A stretch of 64,000 bases of DNA, from NCBI GenBank assembly GCA_016802295.1, contig JAESIW010000154.1, positions 682,252 through 746,251 on the forward strand, in the 5' to 3' direction. Both the position numbers and the translations under genes were made by a program. The notes under the pieces were generated by a model, which saw only the letters and a list, made by a program, of their open reading frames with translations, did no database searches and was not told the DNA's origin. This document shows positions 47,111 through 58,375 of this stretch, piece after piece (position 1 is the stretch's first letter; every line of letters starts with the position of its first letter). The stretch comes from Brachionus rotundiformis. Taxonomy: Eukaryota > Rotifera > Eurotatoria > Ploima > Brachionidae.

Positions 47111-47756
47111 TAACAAAAAAATCTGAGAGTGATAAGGTATAAGAATGAACACTATAAAAAGCTGACGATTTTTTACTAGTAAGTCAAACTAAAAAAGGAC
47201 TAAAAGACTTGTTAAATCTTGTCTGTGATTACGGAAATTAATAGGAGATAAAGTTTGATGAAGAGATTTTTTAATAAAGTAAAAAAGGAAAACCATGGAT
47301 TTGTTCAGAATTTTGTCTAGATTTAAAAAAAAAATTGGGCTCATAATTGATCCCTCTGAAGGGACACGATTTAAATCAGAAAAAACACATTTTTGCCTTT
47401 TTTTAGTCGACAAAAACCGCCACAGCCTTTTTATTTTCTAAATTACATTAGCATGTAGAGAATTTTGAATTTTATTATTAGAAAATTAAATTTGAGAAAA
47501 AAATTATTTGAAATGATTGTACTTTTTTTAAATGATTTTATATCTAAATTTAAGATATTTTAAATTTAATTTGTATAATAATTTATAAAAATTTAGATAA
47601 TTTAATTAAAAATACTCTTATCTTAAAAGCTCTTTTTTAAATTGCACATGCTAAATTATTAATATTTTAATAATTAAAATTGATTTCCATTTTTTTTAAA
47701 TAAAAGGTGCCATTTATTAAAAAATAAAATAAAAAATAATTTAAAAGTTATCTAAA
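47111..47756. other. AT-rich spacer upstream of the DUF268 gene
   Basis: No gene; a minus-strand frame at 47189-47413 looks like chance. The last part leads into the gene's 5' flank, which has an orphan copy at 45729-45856. Confidence 0.4.
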
Positions 47757-47868
47757 AGAAAGTCTGTTTTAAATGCTAATTAACAAATAATTGAAAATTA
47801 AAAATTTATATTCAACTCATTTACTTAAGTTCAAAAAGATTTAAAATATAATTTTGTCAAATTTAAAT

Positions 47869-48780
47869 ATGCTAAGAAATATTTTTAATCGCTACTTGGC
47901 GATCAGTTGCATCCTTTGTATCTTTTATTATGTATTTATTGATAAAATTGGCAGACTAAACTTAAAAATCAAAATTAGCCACAGAAAGGAATGTCTTAAA
48001 CTAATCAAAAAAACTCGATACCCCAATCAAAGCTTGATAATGCGACCGCCCCCATCTATTCCACCTAAGAGTTTATTCCAACAATTTACAATGAATGGAA
48101 AAATGCCCATTTCCAGATATTGGTACTTCAATGATGTTTATCCTGATTCTGATTCTAAAACTACCAATGTGACACAAAATATTCAGCATTTATTTGACCA
48201 AACACTAGACAAGGTAAGACGAAGAGAACCCTTGAATTATAGAGATCGTACTTTGAATAAACTAGCTCGGTCTTATGCAAATTTTATAAAAGGAAAAAAT
48301 ATTGCTGTCATAGGGACACAAATTCCATGGATTGAAGCAATAGTCTACGACATAGGTGCAACCTCAATTATCACACTCGACTACACTAGAAAGAATTATG
48401 ACCTGAGCTGCTTGAAATGGATCCATGTAAACGACTATTTGGATGAGGTAATCAGCAAAGAGACAATCGAACAGTTTGATGCAGTTTTTAGTTTTTCATC
48501 AATAGAGCACACTGGCTTGGGAAGGTATGGAGATCCATTGAATCCAGATGGTGATCTTGAGGCTGTTAAACAAATTCATTGCATGCTTAAACCTAATGGC
48601 ATATTTTTTCTTGGATTGCCAACTTCGAAAGATGGCTCAAGTAGCGTATGGTTCAACGCCCATCGAATATATGGAAAAGATCGTCTGGATGTTTTGTTTC
48701 AAAATTGGTCATTAATTGAGCAAAAACTAGATTCCATAAAATTTCATTCAATTTTTGTTTTGAAGAAAGATATTTTTTAA
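47869..48780 (+). CDS. DUF268 protein, methyltransferase-like, type II membrane
   Basis: Single exon, 303 residues, start MLRNIFNRY at 47869. A hydrophobic segment (LAISCILCIFYYVFI, about residues 9-23) is a signal anchor, putting the rest in the Golgi or ER lumen. The C-terminal domain matches DUF268 proteins known from nematodes and other eukaryotes: GKNIAVIGTQIPWIEAIVYD, ITLDY, FDAVFSFSSIEHTGLGRYGD, LNPDGDLEA, LKPNGIFFLGLP and NAHRIYG. The GxxxPWxE and SSIEHTGLGRYGD motifs fit a SAM-methyltransferase-like fold. Substrate is unknown; a lumenal glycan or protein is plausible from location. It is a single copy, lying between the two duplication arms, but its 5' flank has been copied to 45.7 kb. 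Confidence 0.85.
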   Translation: MLRNIFNRYLAISCILCIFYYVFIDKIGRLNLKIKISHRKECLKLIKKTRYPNQSLIMRPPPSIPPKSLFQQFTMNGKMPISRYWYFNDVYPDSDSKTTNVTQNIQHLFDQTLDKVRRREPLNYRDRTLNKLARSYANFIKGKNIAVIGTQIPWIEAIVYDIGATSIITLDYTRKNYDLSCLKWIHVNDYLDEVISKETIEQFDAVFSFSSIEHTGLGRYGDPLNPDGDLEAVKQIHCMLKPNGIFFLGLPTSKDGSSSVWFNAHRIYGKDRLDVLFQNWSLIEQKLDSIKFHSIFVLKKDIF

Positions 48781-49559
48781 GTTTTTTATATAAATTAAAT
48801 TAATAATTAAAGTTTATTTATTAATACAGTGTTTTTATTTTACAAGGTTATCACAGAAATTTATAAAATTTACATCAGTTGATGTAATTTTACGATGAAA
48901 AATGAAAATTTCTTACAAAATCTTAATAAATCTTAGTGAAATTTACCTCAATACCTGTAAGACCCGGTAAATTCGATTTCAGCCAAAAAGTTGTCAATTT
49001 TAAGCTCTTTTTTCGATTTTTAATAAAATTTTATAATTTTTAGAAGAGAAAAATCTTTAAATTTTTACACTTTTTGATTTAAATATTGGTAGTTTCTTTA
49101 TAAAAATTTATTAGATCTTGTAAGAAATTGTAATTAAAAATTCACAATGTTAAATTTAGATTTAATGAAATTATTAATTTCTTAAAACTTTATTCTCAAC
49201 AGTTATTTTTACAAACTTGTAGTTTGATTCAAAATGTATTTAGTAGCCTGACCATCCACCGTTTCTACTAATTTTTTGTAAACTATATTTTTAAATTTAT
49301 TAATTATTATTATCAACTGATTTACACTTTTCAGCTATTAATTATTTTTTTGAATTCAACTATAAAAAGTTGGCTGTACCGCCAAAATTCGTCTCTTTAA
49401 CCAAGAAACCATATGAATAGACTGGTTCTGTGGTAGACCTCGGAAGCTAACTTTTAGGGATGAAAATTACTTTTTTAGAGAGATTAGAAAAGATCTTATA
49501 TCTAGTTATCTAAAACTCGCCACTGACTTTAAATCTAAGACTCAAGGGGTTAGGATAAG
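48781..49559. other. Intergenic with a dispersed repeat
   Basis: No gene. At about 49360-49560, GTCTCTTTAACCAAGAAA, GGTAGACCTC, AAGCTAACTTTTA and GGGGTTAGGATAAGTAAG resemble about 56900-57045 in the same order. This is probably LINE 3' material. Confidence 0.55.
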
Positions 49560-50039
49560 TAAGAAGAAACTTTATCTTTTTAAATAAAACCAGAAATAAA
49601 TAAATAATTCAATTATATAAACAATTTTTATTAACATTAAAATAACTTAATTTTACAAATAGTTTATATCGTATATTTTTTAATTTTCTTCAATTAGCAA
49701 ACGCAATCAAAATGAAGGATAAAAATTTAGATAATAGAGTTGTTTATGTTAAAGAGTATTGGTAAATTCTCACTCCAAATAAGAACAACAAACCTTGTAT
49801 TTGGCAAATGTTTAAATTTTGATTTTAGATCGAACTTAAATAGTCGATAATTTAAAAATTCTAATTCAAATTTTTGTTAGAAATTGTCAAACAAATAAAA
49901 TTTTTAATCAAGATAAGATTAGCAAATATCTTTTTCTTGTTGTAAACCTGTTGGTAAATTGGCAATGAAAGGTGCGTCTCTCATTTTCAAAATAATATAA
50001 ATAAAATATCTAAAAACAATCCCAAAATTATTATTAATA

Positions 50040-51447
50040 ATGTCATCAAACATAATATTCTTAATACTAGGGCTTGCGTGGGTTTTAAACGCTCAGCAAG
50101 AATGCCAAAATATTGGAGACATCCAAGTATATTATGATCCAAGCTGTGCCTCTGGTGGAGCCGGATGCAATGCTGGAGGACAAGGCCAACTTTGCCGTTT
50201 CTGCGGGTATGTTAAAATAAATTTAGAGTTAAATCTCTAATTAATTTTAAAAAAGTTTTGACATATACCCACCATGCCCAGCTGCTACAACAATTACAAC
50301 TACCACCAAAACTTCAACCACTACAATTGGTGGACCAACTACAACTAAAACAACAGCTACAAATGGACCTACCACGTCGAGAACAACTCGACCAACAGTT
50401 CCTGGAGGATGCATTACTGAACCAGAAGAAATTTGGGAAAATGGCGAAAGATTGGTTTTCTATGACGACTTTAACTTTTTAGACTTTAAGAAATGGAGAC
50501 ATGATCTCACTTTGTCAGGTGGTGGCAATTGGGAATTTCAATTGTACCACAATAACAGATCCAATTCATTTGTTAAAGATGGTATATTTCATATTAGACC
50601 AACACTTCTTGAGGATCGCATTGGAGAAGCCAATTTGAGAAATGGCTACAGAATGGATTTGTGGGGAGGCTCTCCAGCCGATCAATGCACAGGAAACAAT
50701 TTTTATGGATGCGAGAGAACATCTGGAGCTGGTGGTAATATCCTTAATCCAATTCAAAGTGCTAAAATAACCACATCTACCACATTCTCAATCAAATACG
50801 GAAGAGTGGAAGTACGTGCCAAATTGCCCAGAGGAGACTGGTTGTGGCCAGCTATTTGGATGTTGCCAGCTAATAATGTTTACGGAATGTGGCCTGCAAG
50901 TGGAGAGATAGACATCATGGAAAGCAGAGGAAATGTTAACTATCCATCTTCAGCTGGAGGTGGTGTAGAAAGTTTTGGTTCAACACTTCACTGGGGAGCT
51001 GATTGGACCCAAAACAGATATCCCTTGACCCATAAAACCTACAGCCATCCAGCTCCTTTGAGTGATGAATTCCACATTTATGGTCTTCATTGGACAGAAG
51101 ATCGACTTTACACTTATATTGACGATCCGAGCAATGTGGTCTTGGACGTTGACTTGTCTTCACAAAGCTTATGGGAATTGGGTAAATTTCCAGAAGTATA
51201 TGATAATCCATGGGAAGGAGCTGGCAATAATGCTCCTTTTAACGATGAGTTTTACTTGATCATTAACTTGGCCGTAGGCGGAACTGCAGGCTACTTTAAA
51301 GACGGTGTTGGTGGTAAACCATGGTCAGACAATAGTCCCAATTCAGTAAATGAATTCTACAATGCTAAAAATAATTGGTATTCAACTTGGAATAATCCAG
51401 ATTTAGATTTTGAAATCGATTGGGTCAAAGCATGGAGCTTTGAATAA
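50040..51447 (+). CDS. Secreted GH16 beta-1,3-glucanase with N-terminal Cys-rich module and Thr-rich linker (copy 2)
   Basis: Two exons, 50040-50206 and 50256-51447, encode 452 residues. A signal peptide (IFLILGLAWVLNAQ) is followed by a small Cys-rich module (DIQVYYDPSCASGGAGCNAG, then LCRFCGFDIYPPCP), which looks like a carbohydrate-binding or structural mini-domain. A linker of Thr repeats, a likely O-glycosylation target, follows. The GH16 domain then keeps GEIDIMESRG (Glu273, Asp275, Glu278). The enzyme should hydrolyse beta-1,3-glucan outside the cell. The catalytic part is almost the same as in copy 1, differing only in its first 60 residues. The intron splits Gly in RFCG|FDIY. The promoter arm is intact here, so this is the better candidate for the original form. 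Confidence 0.93.
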
Positions 51448-52515
51448 ATTTATCAATCATTATATTTATTTATTGATTTTATTTTAAAATAAATTATCTA
51501 AACATTGTTATTATTTTTAAGATCTTAAATTTTAGTAAATTTTTCAATAAATTTTCCAAAAGTGGTTTGCCCAACATATTCTTTTTGGTTATATCTTATA
51601 AAAAGTCTAATTCTCCACATATATTTTTAGTAAATATAATAATAATTATATTTATCATTTAAGGGTCTATCTTTTTTTTTAAAGCATCTAATTGGAGAAA
51701 TCATCAAATCAATGTAAGTGTAACGTCTATCTTCTGCCCAATCAAGACCATGGATGCTGAATTTTTAATTAATAATATTTAATATTATCAAAAATATTTC
51801 ATGTTTAATTTAATTTTTTCTTAAAAACTTTAGTTAGTTGGTCTTCGTTTCTGACCCAAAGCTATCTACATTAAATTTTCCTTTTTCATCTTATTTAACT
51901 CTTCTGTATTCCTTTTTTTAACAGGGAAATATGCCTAGTATTAATTTTTTTTTAAATTAAAAATACGAAACAAAATATTTGAATATCTTTAAATAAATAA
52001 TCGGCCAAAAGGTGCCTTCTAAATGCTATATTATATGGTTATTTTTTTAAACATTAACAGATCCTGGTTTATCTGATCTTAATAATTAAAAATTAAATCC
52101 AAAGTCATAAAAAGTCTGAAAAAAGTCGTTCTAAGATATTTAATAAAAATTATGGAAATTTTTATATTTAATTGATTATCTGATTTAAAAATTTCATATA
52201 AAGAATAAATTAGACAACATTATAATTTATTGAATTAATCAAATATGTTAAATGATATAAGTATATATTTAAAAATAAATTTATTTTTATTTGATGATTC
52301 AAAATTACCAAAAAAAGAAATATTACTTTTAATCAACTCAATGACATTGCAATATTTTGCTATTTTGCCAAGGATTAGCACGAAACCAAAGTAACATTTG
52401 ATACCAAATTTGGTTGTGAAATATTTTATTTCGTAGAATTTGATTTAAATTAGCATAAAGTATTTAAAAAAAATTATCAACTCAGATTTAAATAAGATAT
52501 ATAACTTTGAAAACT
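51448..52515. other. Spacer between GH16 copy 2 and P450 copy 2
   Basis: Non-coding and AT-rich; it matches 38681-39761 inversely. At 51709-51755 a short stretch (AATGTAAGTGTAACGTCTATCTTCTGCCC then GACCATGGATGCTGAA) echoes the GH16 coding strand, suggesting an old fragment of the same gene. Confidence 0.6.
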
Positions 52516-54561
52516 ATGATTTTTTCAAAACTTCAAATACCAGAAGAATTGATGGATATTTGGTCAAATTTTCAAAATAACATCCTTTCAAATAAAGGCT
52601 ACACCACATTGGCTTTAGGCGGGACGATTTCTGTCCTTGTTTTTCTAAATTTGTAAACCATTTTGGTAAACATTTATTCCATAAGTCTTAAAAGTCTAAT
52701 TTAGTCTTAAAAATTGGATAAAACAATTATCATTTTACAAAAAACTCAACATCCCTGGTCCCAAGCCATGGCCACTTATTGGAAATATTCAAAATGTAAT
52801 GAGAGAAGGCTTTGCCAAGCATGATATTGAGATAATGAAAAAATATGGTCGTGTAGTTGGCTACTTTGAGGGCTCAACTCCTGTAGTGCTAACAACAGAT
52901 GTAAAATTCATCAAAAACGTAATGATAAAGGACTTTAATAGCTTCGTGAACAGAAGAGTGAGTTTTTTGATATTATTTATCATTTAATTATTTAAAAATT
53001 AATAATTAAATAGACTTTCGAGTCCTTTACAATTGAACCGACTGATAAATTCATGACCATTCTCAAAGACGAAGAATGGAAAAATGTTCGTGCTATAGTG
53101 ACCACAGCTTTCACTTCTGGAAAGCTTAGATCAGTAAATGATTCGAAGCTAAATTGATAAAAGCTTTAATTTTACCATAATAATTAAGATGTCCAAGCAT
53201 ATCAATGAATGCTCGGATGTGTTTGAAACTAATTTAGAAAAATTGGCAGATAAAGATGGTATGTTTGATACCAAAAAGTATATTTAAATTTATTAATATT
53301 TGAAAAATTATTTTTTTATTCACATTTAATTCTAATAATTTTAATTTTAATAATCATCAAAAATTGGCAGGCTGTTTTCCGGATTCACACTTGACGTAAT
53401 TAGTAGCTGTTGTTTTGGCGTATCTACCAATTCAATAAATGAGCCAGATAATGAATTTATTACGCATATGCAGAAGATATTTAGAAATTCAGTCAAGCCA
53501 GATCCAAAAATAATGCTTTTATGTAAATTAATAAATTAATATTTACATTTTAATAATAATTTAACTCTTTAATCAAGTCTTTTTTCCCAGACTTGCTGCA
53601 TTTTTAGTCAAAAGGGGACTAATTGAATTCTTTCCGATTAAAACTCTTAAATTTTTTGAAGACTTCATTAATATGATAATAGAAAGGCGAAAAAATAAAC
53701 TAGAGGTAATTCCATACTTAAAAATTGTGGTAATGTTAACAATTAACTATTCAAGACCAGAGATGACTTTATCCAAAATATACTGGATCATGAAGAGAGC
53801 AAGTCTTTGGAGACAGTGGTCAAGGATTTTGAGAACGAACACAGCGAGTCAAAATTGTACAAATGGAACACTGGATTGAAAAAAACTCTCACAAATAGAG
53901 AAATTTTGTCCCAGAGCATCTTGTTCTTGCTAGCTGGTTATGAAACCACAGCCCAAACATTGTGCTATATTGCCTACAATTTGGCAATGAATCCAGAATA
54001 CCAGCAAAAATTGTGCGAAGAAATTGACTCTGTCCTCGAGAAACATGTAGAATTAATTTTTTTCTTAAAAAAAGTCAATCAATTTAAATTAAGGATGGAA
54101 AAATTAGTTATGATTCTATTAATGAGATGAGCTATATGGATAATGTGATTGATGAGACTTTGCGGTTGTTTCCACCTGCTCTCAGACTTGACCGAGTGGC
54201 CAGTCAAGACTATGAATACAATGGAATGAAGATTAAGAAAGGAATGGTGTGGTCCGTGCCAATTTGGGCTCTGCACCATGATCCAGAGATCTATCCAGAT
54301 CCGTACGAGTTTAGACCAGATAGATTTAATGAAGAGGAAAAGAAAAAACGAGATAATGTGACATTTTTGGCTTTCGGTGCAGGACCAAGAAACTGTATTG
54401 GCATGAGATTTGCTCTTATAGAAATAAAGCTCTTGTTAAGTCTGATACTTTCCAAGTTTTATTTCGAGAAGTGTGATAAGACACCAGAAACCATTGAAAT
54501 AGACAATTCTGGTTTTGCAAGACCGGTCAAACCAATAATAGTAAAAGTAAATCGTAGATAA
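52516..54561 (+). CDS. Cytochrome P450, clan 3 (copy 2)
   Basis: Eight exons: 52516-52652, 52705-52957, 53014-53133, 53189-53277, 53371-53522, 53578-53705, 53756-54046 and 54094-54561; all phases agree and give 545 residues. Motifs in order: N-terminal membrane anchor, IPGPKPWPLIGN, the C-helix region EEWKNVRAIV, TSGKLR, I-helix AGYETT, K-helix ETLRLFPP, haem loop FGAGPRNCIG. Exon 6 uses the acceptor before TCTTTTTTCCC, which keeps FPRLAAFL; the later CAG would break the frame. The enzyme is expected in the ER, oxidising lipophilic compounds with NADPH reductase. The orientation relative to GH16 is the same as in copy 1. A recent duplicate with nothing disabling seen. Confidence 0.92.
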
Positions 54562-54606
54562 ATTTCATTTTAGTTAGTTAAATTAATATTATTTTAAATA
54601 AAATAT

Positions 54607-55172
54607 AATTAGATATATCTAATTGTTAACTTTAAATAATGACTTGATCTCCTGACTTTATTTTCACTAATTTACTAATCGATGTTTGAATTATCCTTAT
54701 GAATTAATAAAGTTGAAATTAATTGAAATAATTTATTATGCATAAACAGAATATTATTGAATTTAAATTATTAACTAAAAAAAAAAACATTTTTTCCTTT
54801 CAAAAATACTTTAATAATTTTTTTTTAAGAATTTTACTTTGGTACTATATTGAATATTGTTATTAGAATTAGAACAATAATTCATTTATAAATAATCATG
54901 ATCAAAAAATCGTTCGATTGAACTTTTATAAATATAATTAATTATTAAGCTTTTAAAGAGATTAATTTGACCAAAATCAGTGCCTTTTTAATTCTGTCAT
55001 AAATATTCAATTAAAGAACATAAAAAAACAAAACATTATATTTTCAAAAATTTATTATTGATTTTAATATAAAAATTTAGTGAAGATAGAGGTATTTTTT
55101 TACTCATTAAATTTGTTAATTTAATTAAATAAAATTAATAAAATGATTTGGGCACTATTTCTTCTATTTGAG
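54607..55172. other. 3' flank of METTL24-like gene
   Basis: AT-rich and non-coding; homologous to about 45155-45670 with many small differences. No gene. Confidence 0.5.
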
Positions 55173-56117
55173 CTAAATAAAATTGACATTGACAAAATAC
55201 AGTTCACCTGATGTGAACATAAACTCGGCCAAGTTTATTTCATTGCCAAACTTTTTGATGTCCAATTTCCATCCATTCGGATTTTGAAATTCTGAAATGT
55301 GACCAGTTGAACCCCATGAATCGCCTGCAAAAAAACGAGTACTTCGCCAAAAAAGACGAAAACACTTTTCCAACTTGACCAAATCAGCAAACTTTGAATT
55401 TGTATGAGTTTCAAAGACCAAATTTTTCACATATTTACAAACATAATCCATGTCTAAACTATTGAATACTCCTTTTTCAGGTCCCTCAATGTCCATTTTA
55501 AACACATCTATAACTTGGTCCTTTAGCCCAGTCAAATCTAAAACATTTTCCAAACTAATCAAATCTTTTATTTTCAGATCAGAAATGGTTTTTTTCTCAT
55601 TTGCTTTTGCAGCTATCCCAAGTCTGTAAAATTTCCATTTCTGGTCAACAACTAAAACTGGCGAATCTTTCAGAGTTGGTTTACTTTGTCTTATTTGATT
55701 GAATTTGGCAGCTTCGACAAAAGGATCGAATGAGAATACATTGCATTCAAAAGAATGGCGCATTTCGTCGTCAAAAGAATAATCTTGGTTAATACCAAAT
55801 GACAGTACATTACAGCTAGATTTTTGGGGACCAGCTCCACCGTCAAGACAAACGTACCAGGCTCCGTCAATGCGCCATAGCTTGTTTGGAGCATTTTTCA
55901 CATAGTTTGGTTTTCCACCTACTCTAATTATTTTCTCACACTTGTGGAACAAAAAGTCTCTAACTCTTACCTGGTCTAAAGAAATCTGCTTTATGTGTTC
56001 AGTTCTTATTTTAGTTTCAATAAGACTCATTAATTGTGATTGATTATCTTTTCGTAAAAATAATACAATCACAATTAATATAGAGGCAAAAATTAAAATT
56101 GTACCTAGCTTATTCAT
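55173..56117 (-). CDS. METTL24-like: METTL24-like methyltransferase, type II membrane (intact copy)
   Basis: Single exon, 314 residues. Residues 5-22 (GTILIFASILIVIVLFL) form a signal anchor, so the domain should face the Golgi or ER lumen. Then FHKCEKIIRVGG, DGAWYVCLDGG, SCNVLSFGINQDYSFD, FECNVFSFDPF, DVFKMDIEGPEKGVF and LVFETHT. This order matches the Methyltransf_22 family (METTL24 and relatives), in which the SFG and DxEG segments shape the SAM-binding Rossmann fold. The substrate is unknown. It is the undamaged partner of the pseudogene at 44308-45154, with about a dozen amino-acid differences outside the deletion. Opposite strand to P450 copy 2; convergent with it across about 610 bp. 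Confidence 0.85.
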   Translation of the reverse strand: MNKLGTILIFASILIVIVLFLRKDNQSQLMSLIETKIRTEHIKQISLDQVRVRDFLFHKCEKIIRVGGKPNYVKNAPNKLWRIDGAWYVCLDGGAGPQKSSCNVLSFGINQDYSFDDEMRHSFECNVFSFDPFVEAAKFNQIRQSKPTLKDSPVLVVDQKWKFYRLGIAAKANEKKTISDLKIKDLISLENVLDLTGLKDQVIDVFKMDIEGPEKGVFNSLDMDYVCKYVKNLVFETHTNSKFADLVKLEKCFRLFWRSTRFFAGDSWGSTGHISEFQNPNGWKLDIKKFGNEINLAEFMFTSGELYFVNVNFI

Positions 56118-56539
56118 ATTATTTTTTAGTTTATATTTAAAAAAAATCTTGAATTGTCGAATAAAAGTAAAATGAAATATAACTAGTTAAATTTTGATGA
56201 TCTAGTAATTTAAGTGGGTTTTTATTCAAATTTTAATCAAAATTTAAAAAAACTTTGAAAGAAATTCAAATTAAATAATTTAAAAATTTCTTAGACTTTA
56301 AAAGCAAGCTTTTTAAATAGGCATCCCGACGCGTGACTTGATTCTGCTATCTGATAAAGATTTAATAAGCTTTTTTTTTAATGAGGAAAATTGTGAATAT
56401 AAATCAGTCTGTGTTGTTAATTTTATATTCCATCATAAATTTGACTAATATTTTTTTAATGTATTTTAAAATATCTAAAATAAAATTTTTTCAAAATATT
56501 TAACTTACGCTCGAAATAAAGAGAATTATGATTTAAATT

Positions 56540-57060
56540 TAATTTCCAGCATTTGATACAGTAACACATAAACGCCCACTTTATAAACTGCGCGCCTGTA
56601 GACTTAGTAAGGAAATGGTTAATTGGTTTGAAGACATTTTAATTAGCAGAAAGCAACGTGTTGTACTTTGAGATTATTTGTCCGAGTGGTCTGCAGCTCT
56701 AATTGGAGTTACTCAAGCGTCTGTTTTTGGTCCAATATTTCTATTCTTTACATAAATGACCATCCAAATTGTGTTTCCAATAAAATTATGTTTATGATGT
56801 ACTCCATAATTTTAGCTATTATCAATCAATTTGTGATCGTGGGTCTACTCTAAAAAGTGAAGATAAAAATCAAAATTAAATAGCCAAGCTGCTAGGTGTA
56901 TCTCCAAAATGTGTCTCTTCAACTAAGAAATGACATGAAGAGACTGATTCTGTCCCTGATTGAAGTTGTTATGGTAGACCTCAAAAGCTAACTTTTACGG
57001 ATAAAAATTGCATTTTTAGAGACTTGAGGGGATAGGATAAGTAAGTATATTATAATGAAA
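56540..57060 (+). mobile_element. LINE reverse transcriptase relic
   Basis: Broken frames read FDTVTHKRPLYKLRACRLSK, then WFEDILISRKQRVVL and the stretch corresponding to SGVPQGSVLGP (here IGVTQASVFGP). These are RT motifs 3-5. The catalytic YADD is lost. The segment from about 56880 repeats the block at 49.36-49.56 kb. Confidence 0.7.
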
Positions 57061-57239
57061 TATCTCCAAAAAAAGGTTTCGAGTCTCATTTAAGTTACAT
57101 CGGTTACAGAACCGCTTTTTAACATACAAGAAAGACATAAGTGATGTAAACAGAGACTTAAGAGGAGAGTTAATGTTTTGTCCAGAGTTATTTTCACTGA
57201 CGAGTTCAATTTTGAGATCTTAAATTATAAATCAAGAGT

Positions 57240-57725
57240 AATGGTAATAAGGTTTAAAAATGAAATCTTTCACCCGAAGTTCTGTATACCAAAATTACAA
57301 AACAGATGAGGGTAAGTCGGTTTTTGGGGATGCATTTCCTACAAAGGAACTGGTATATGCAACATTTATTCAGGACGAATTAATCAATTTTTCTACATTA
57401 ACACATTGAAAAACAGTCTTTTACCATCTGTTGAACTCCTATTTGAACCAAATGATCCTTGGGTTTTCCAACTAGACGGGGCTTCAGCACAGACTGGTTC
57501 AAAAAACAGAACATTGGAGTTCTGCCATGGTGTGCCCGTTCTCCAGATCTCAACCCGATCGAGGACTTATGGACTCATACATGGATGCCAAAATGGTAAG
57601 CACTAAAGTAGCCTCTATTGAGCATTTAAAAGAGGTTTTACACAAAGATTGGTTATAGACTCTGACTGAGGACGTACAAAAACTGATTGAATCAATGCCA
57701 AAAAACTTTCGGCTTGTTATAAAGC
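57240..57725 (+). mobile_element. Tc1/mariner transposase relic
   Basis: In two frames the plus strand gives GCISYKGTG, NDPWVFQLDGASAQTG and, after a frameshift, VLPWCARSPDLNPIEDLW. These are the second and third catalytic regions of Tc1-like DDE transposases (WxxQxDxAxxH and WPxxSPDLNPIExxW). The N-terminal DNA-binding part is absent or unreadable. It lies directly between two LINE relics, so it may have inserted into one. Confidence 0.8.
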
Positions 57726-57744
57726 CAAAGGAAAAAATCATATA

Positions 57745-58080
57745 CGTCTATGGTCAGGCCACACTTAGAGTGTGCGGTGCAAGTATGGAATCCAAATAAA
57801 AAGACTGATATGAATGCATTAGGAACGTGCCACAAAAGTCAGAAGAGAAATGACCAATATCAAGATAATAGAATACACAGGGAGAACTTTCCTTCCAAAT
57901 TGAGAAACGATTTCGCAAGTTCACTGGCAGCCCGGCATGTTTTCTTTTTAAACAGAGTGGTCCCACAATGGAACAGATCGCCTGATAGTGTTGTAAGTCC
58001 ACATCTACGGAAGTATCTAAAGCCACACTGGAAAAATTAAATAAATATGGCTGTTTTAGCTCCACACTGCTAAAGAGCAG
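57745..58080 (+). mobile_element. LINE 3' end relic
   Basis: MVRPHLECAVQVWNPNKK followed by HVFFLNRVVPQWNRSPDSVV is the C-terminal part of a LINE RT protein, as in the copy at 61-63.8 kb (MVRPHLKYAITSW and FFTNRVVNIWNQLP). An internal deletion joins the two parts. The tail GCTCCACACTGC resembles the end of the relic at 8.76-9.19 kb. Confidence 0.75.
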
Positions 58081-58375
58081 TATTACAATGGGCACTAAAA
58101 AATATTTGGCTACTGAATTTGAATAAGAGACAAATTATGGATTAGATTCGGAAAAAAAGTCATCGACTTTAGTCATGGCATAAAAAAATAAAAATGCTTT
58201 AACCATTAGTTTATTAATTAAAATTTTGTTAAATATTAATTGCTCTAGATAATAAAATAAAATTTATATATTGTCTCTAAATTAAGCACTTTTTAATTAC
58301 GAGCCTAAAATAAATTTAGAAGTCTATAAATAAAAGCTTATTAATTATGCTTTTGTGTTTATTTTTATCTCTAAA

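Larger units (their letters stand above)
49560..54606 (+). repeat. Inverted duplication arm A2 (GH16 plus P450 cassette, no Merlin)
   Basis: Reverse-orientation partner of 36596-42571. The Merlin site is empty here (single AAATAAAA at 49999-50006). Its far edge, TTTTAAATAAAATA at 54593-54606, passes directly into arm B2 without a spacer. Confidence 0.9.
54593..56190 (-). repeat. Inverted duplication arm B2 (METTL24-like gene)
   Basis: Reverse-orientation partner of 44240-45690. It directly abuts arm A2 at 54593-54606. Confidence 0.8.

Noticed and set aside
50258..50482. Separate Gln/Leu-rich frame overlapping the GH16 linker
   Set aside because: It is the out-of-frame reading of the Thr-rich linker of the real gene.
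53673..53879. Frame spanning P450 copy 2 intron 6
   Set aside because: It reads through an intron with good GT-AG ends; the exon model keeps the conserved protein.
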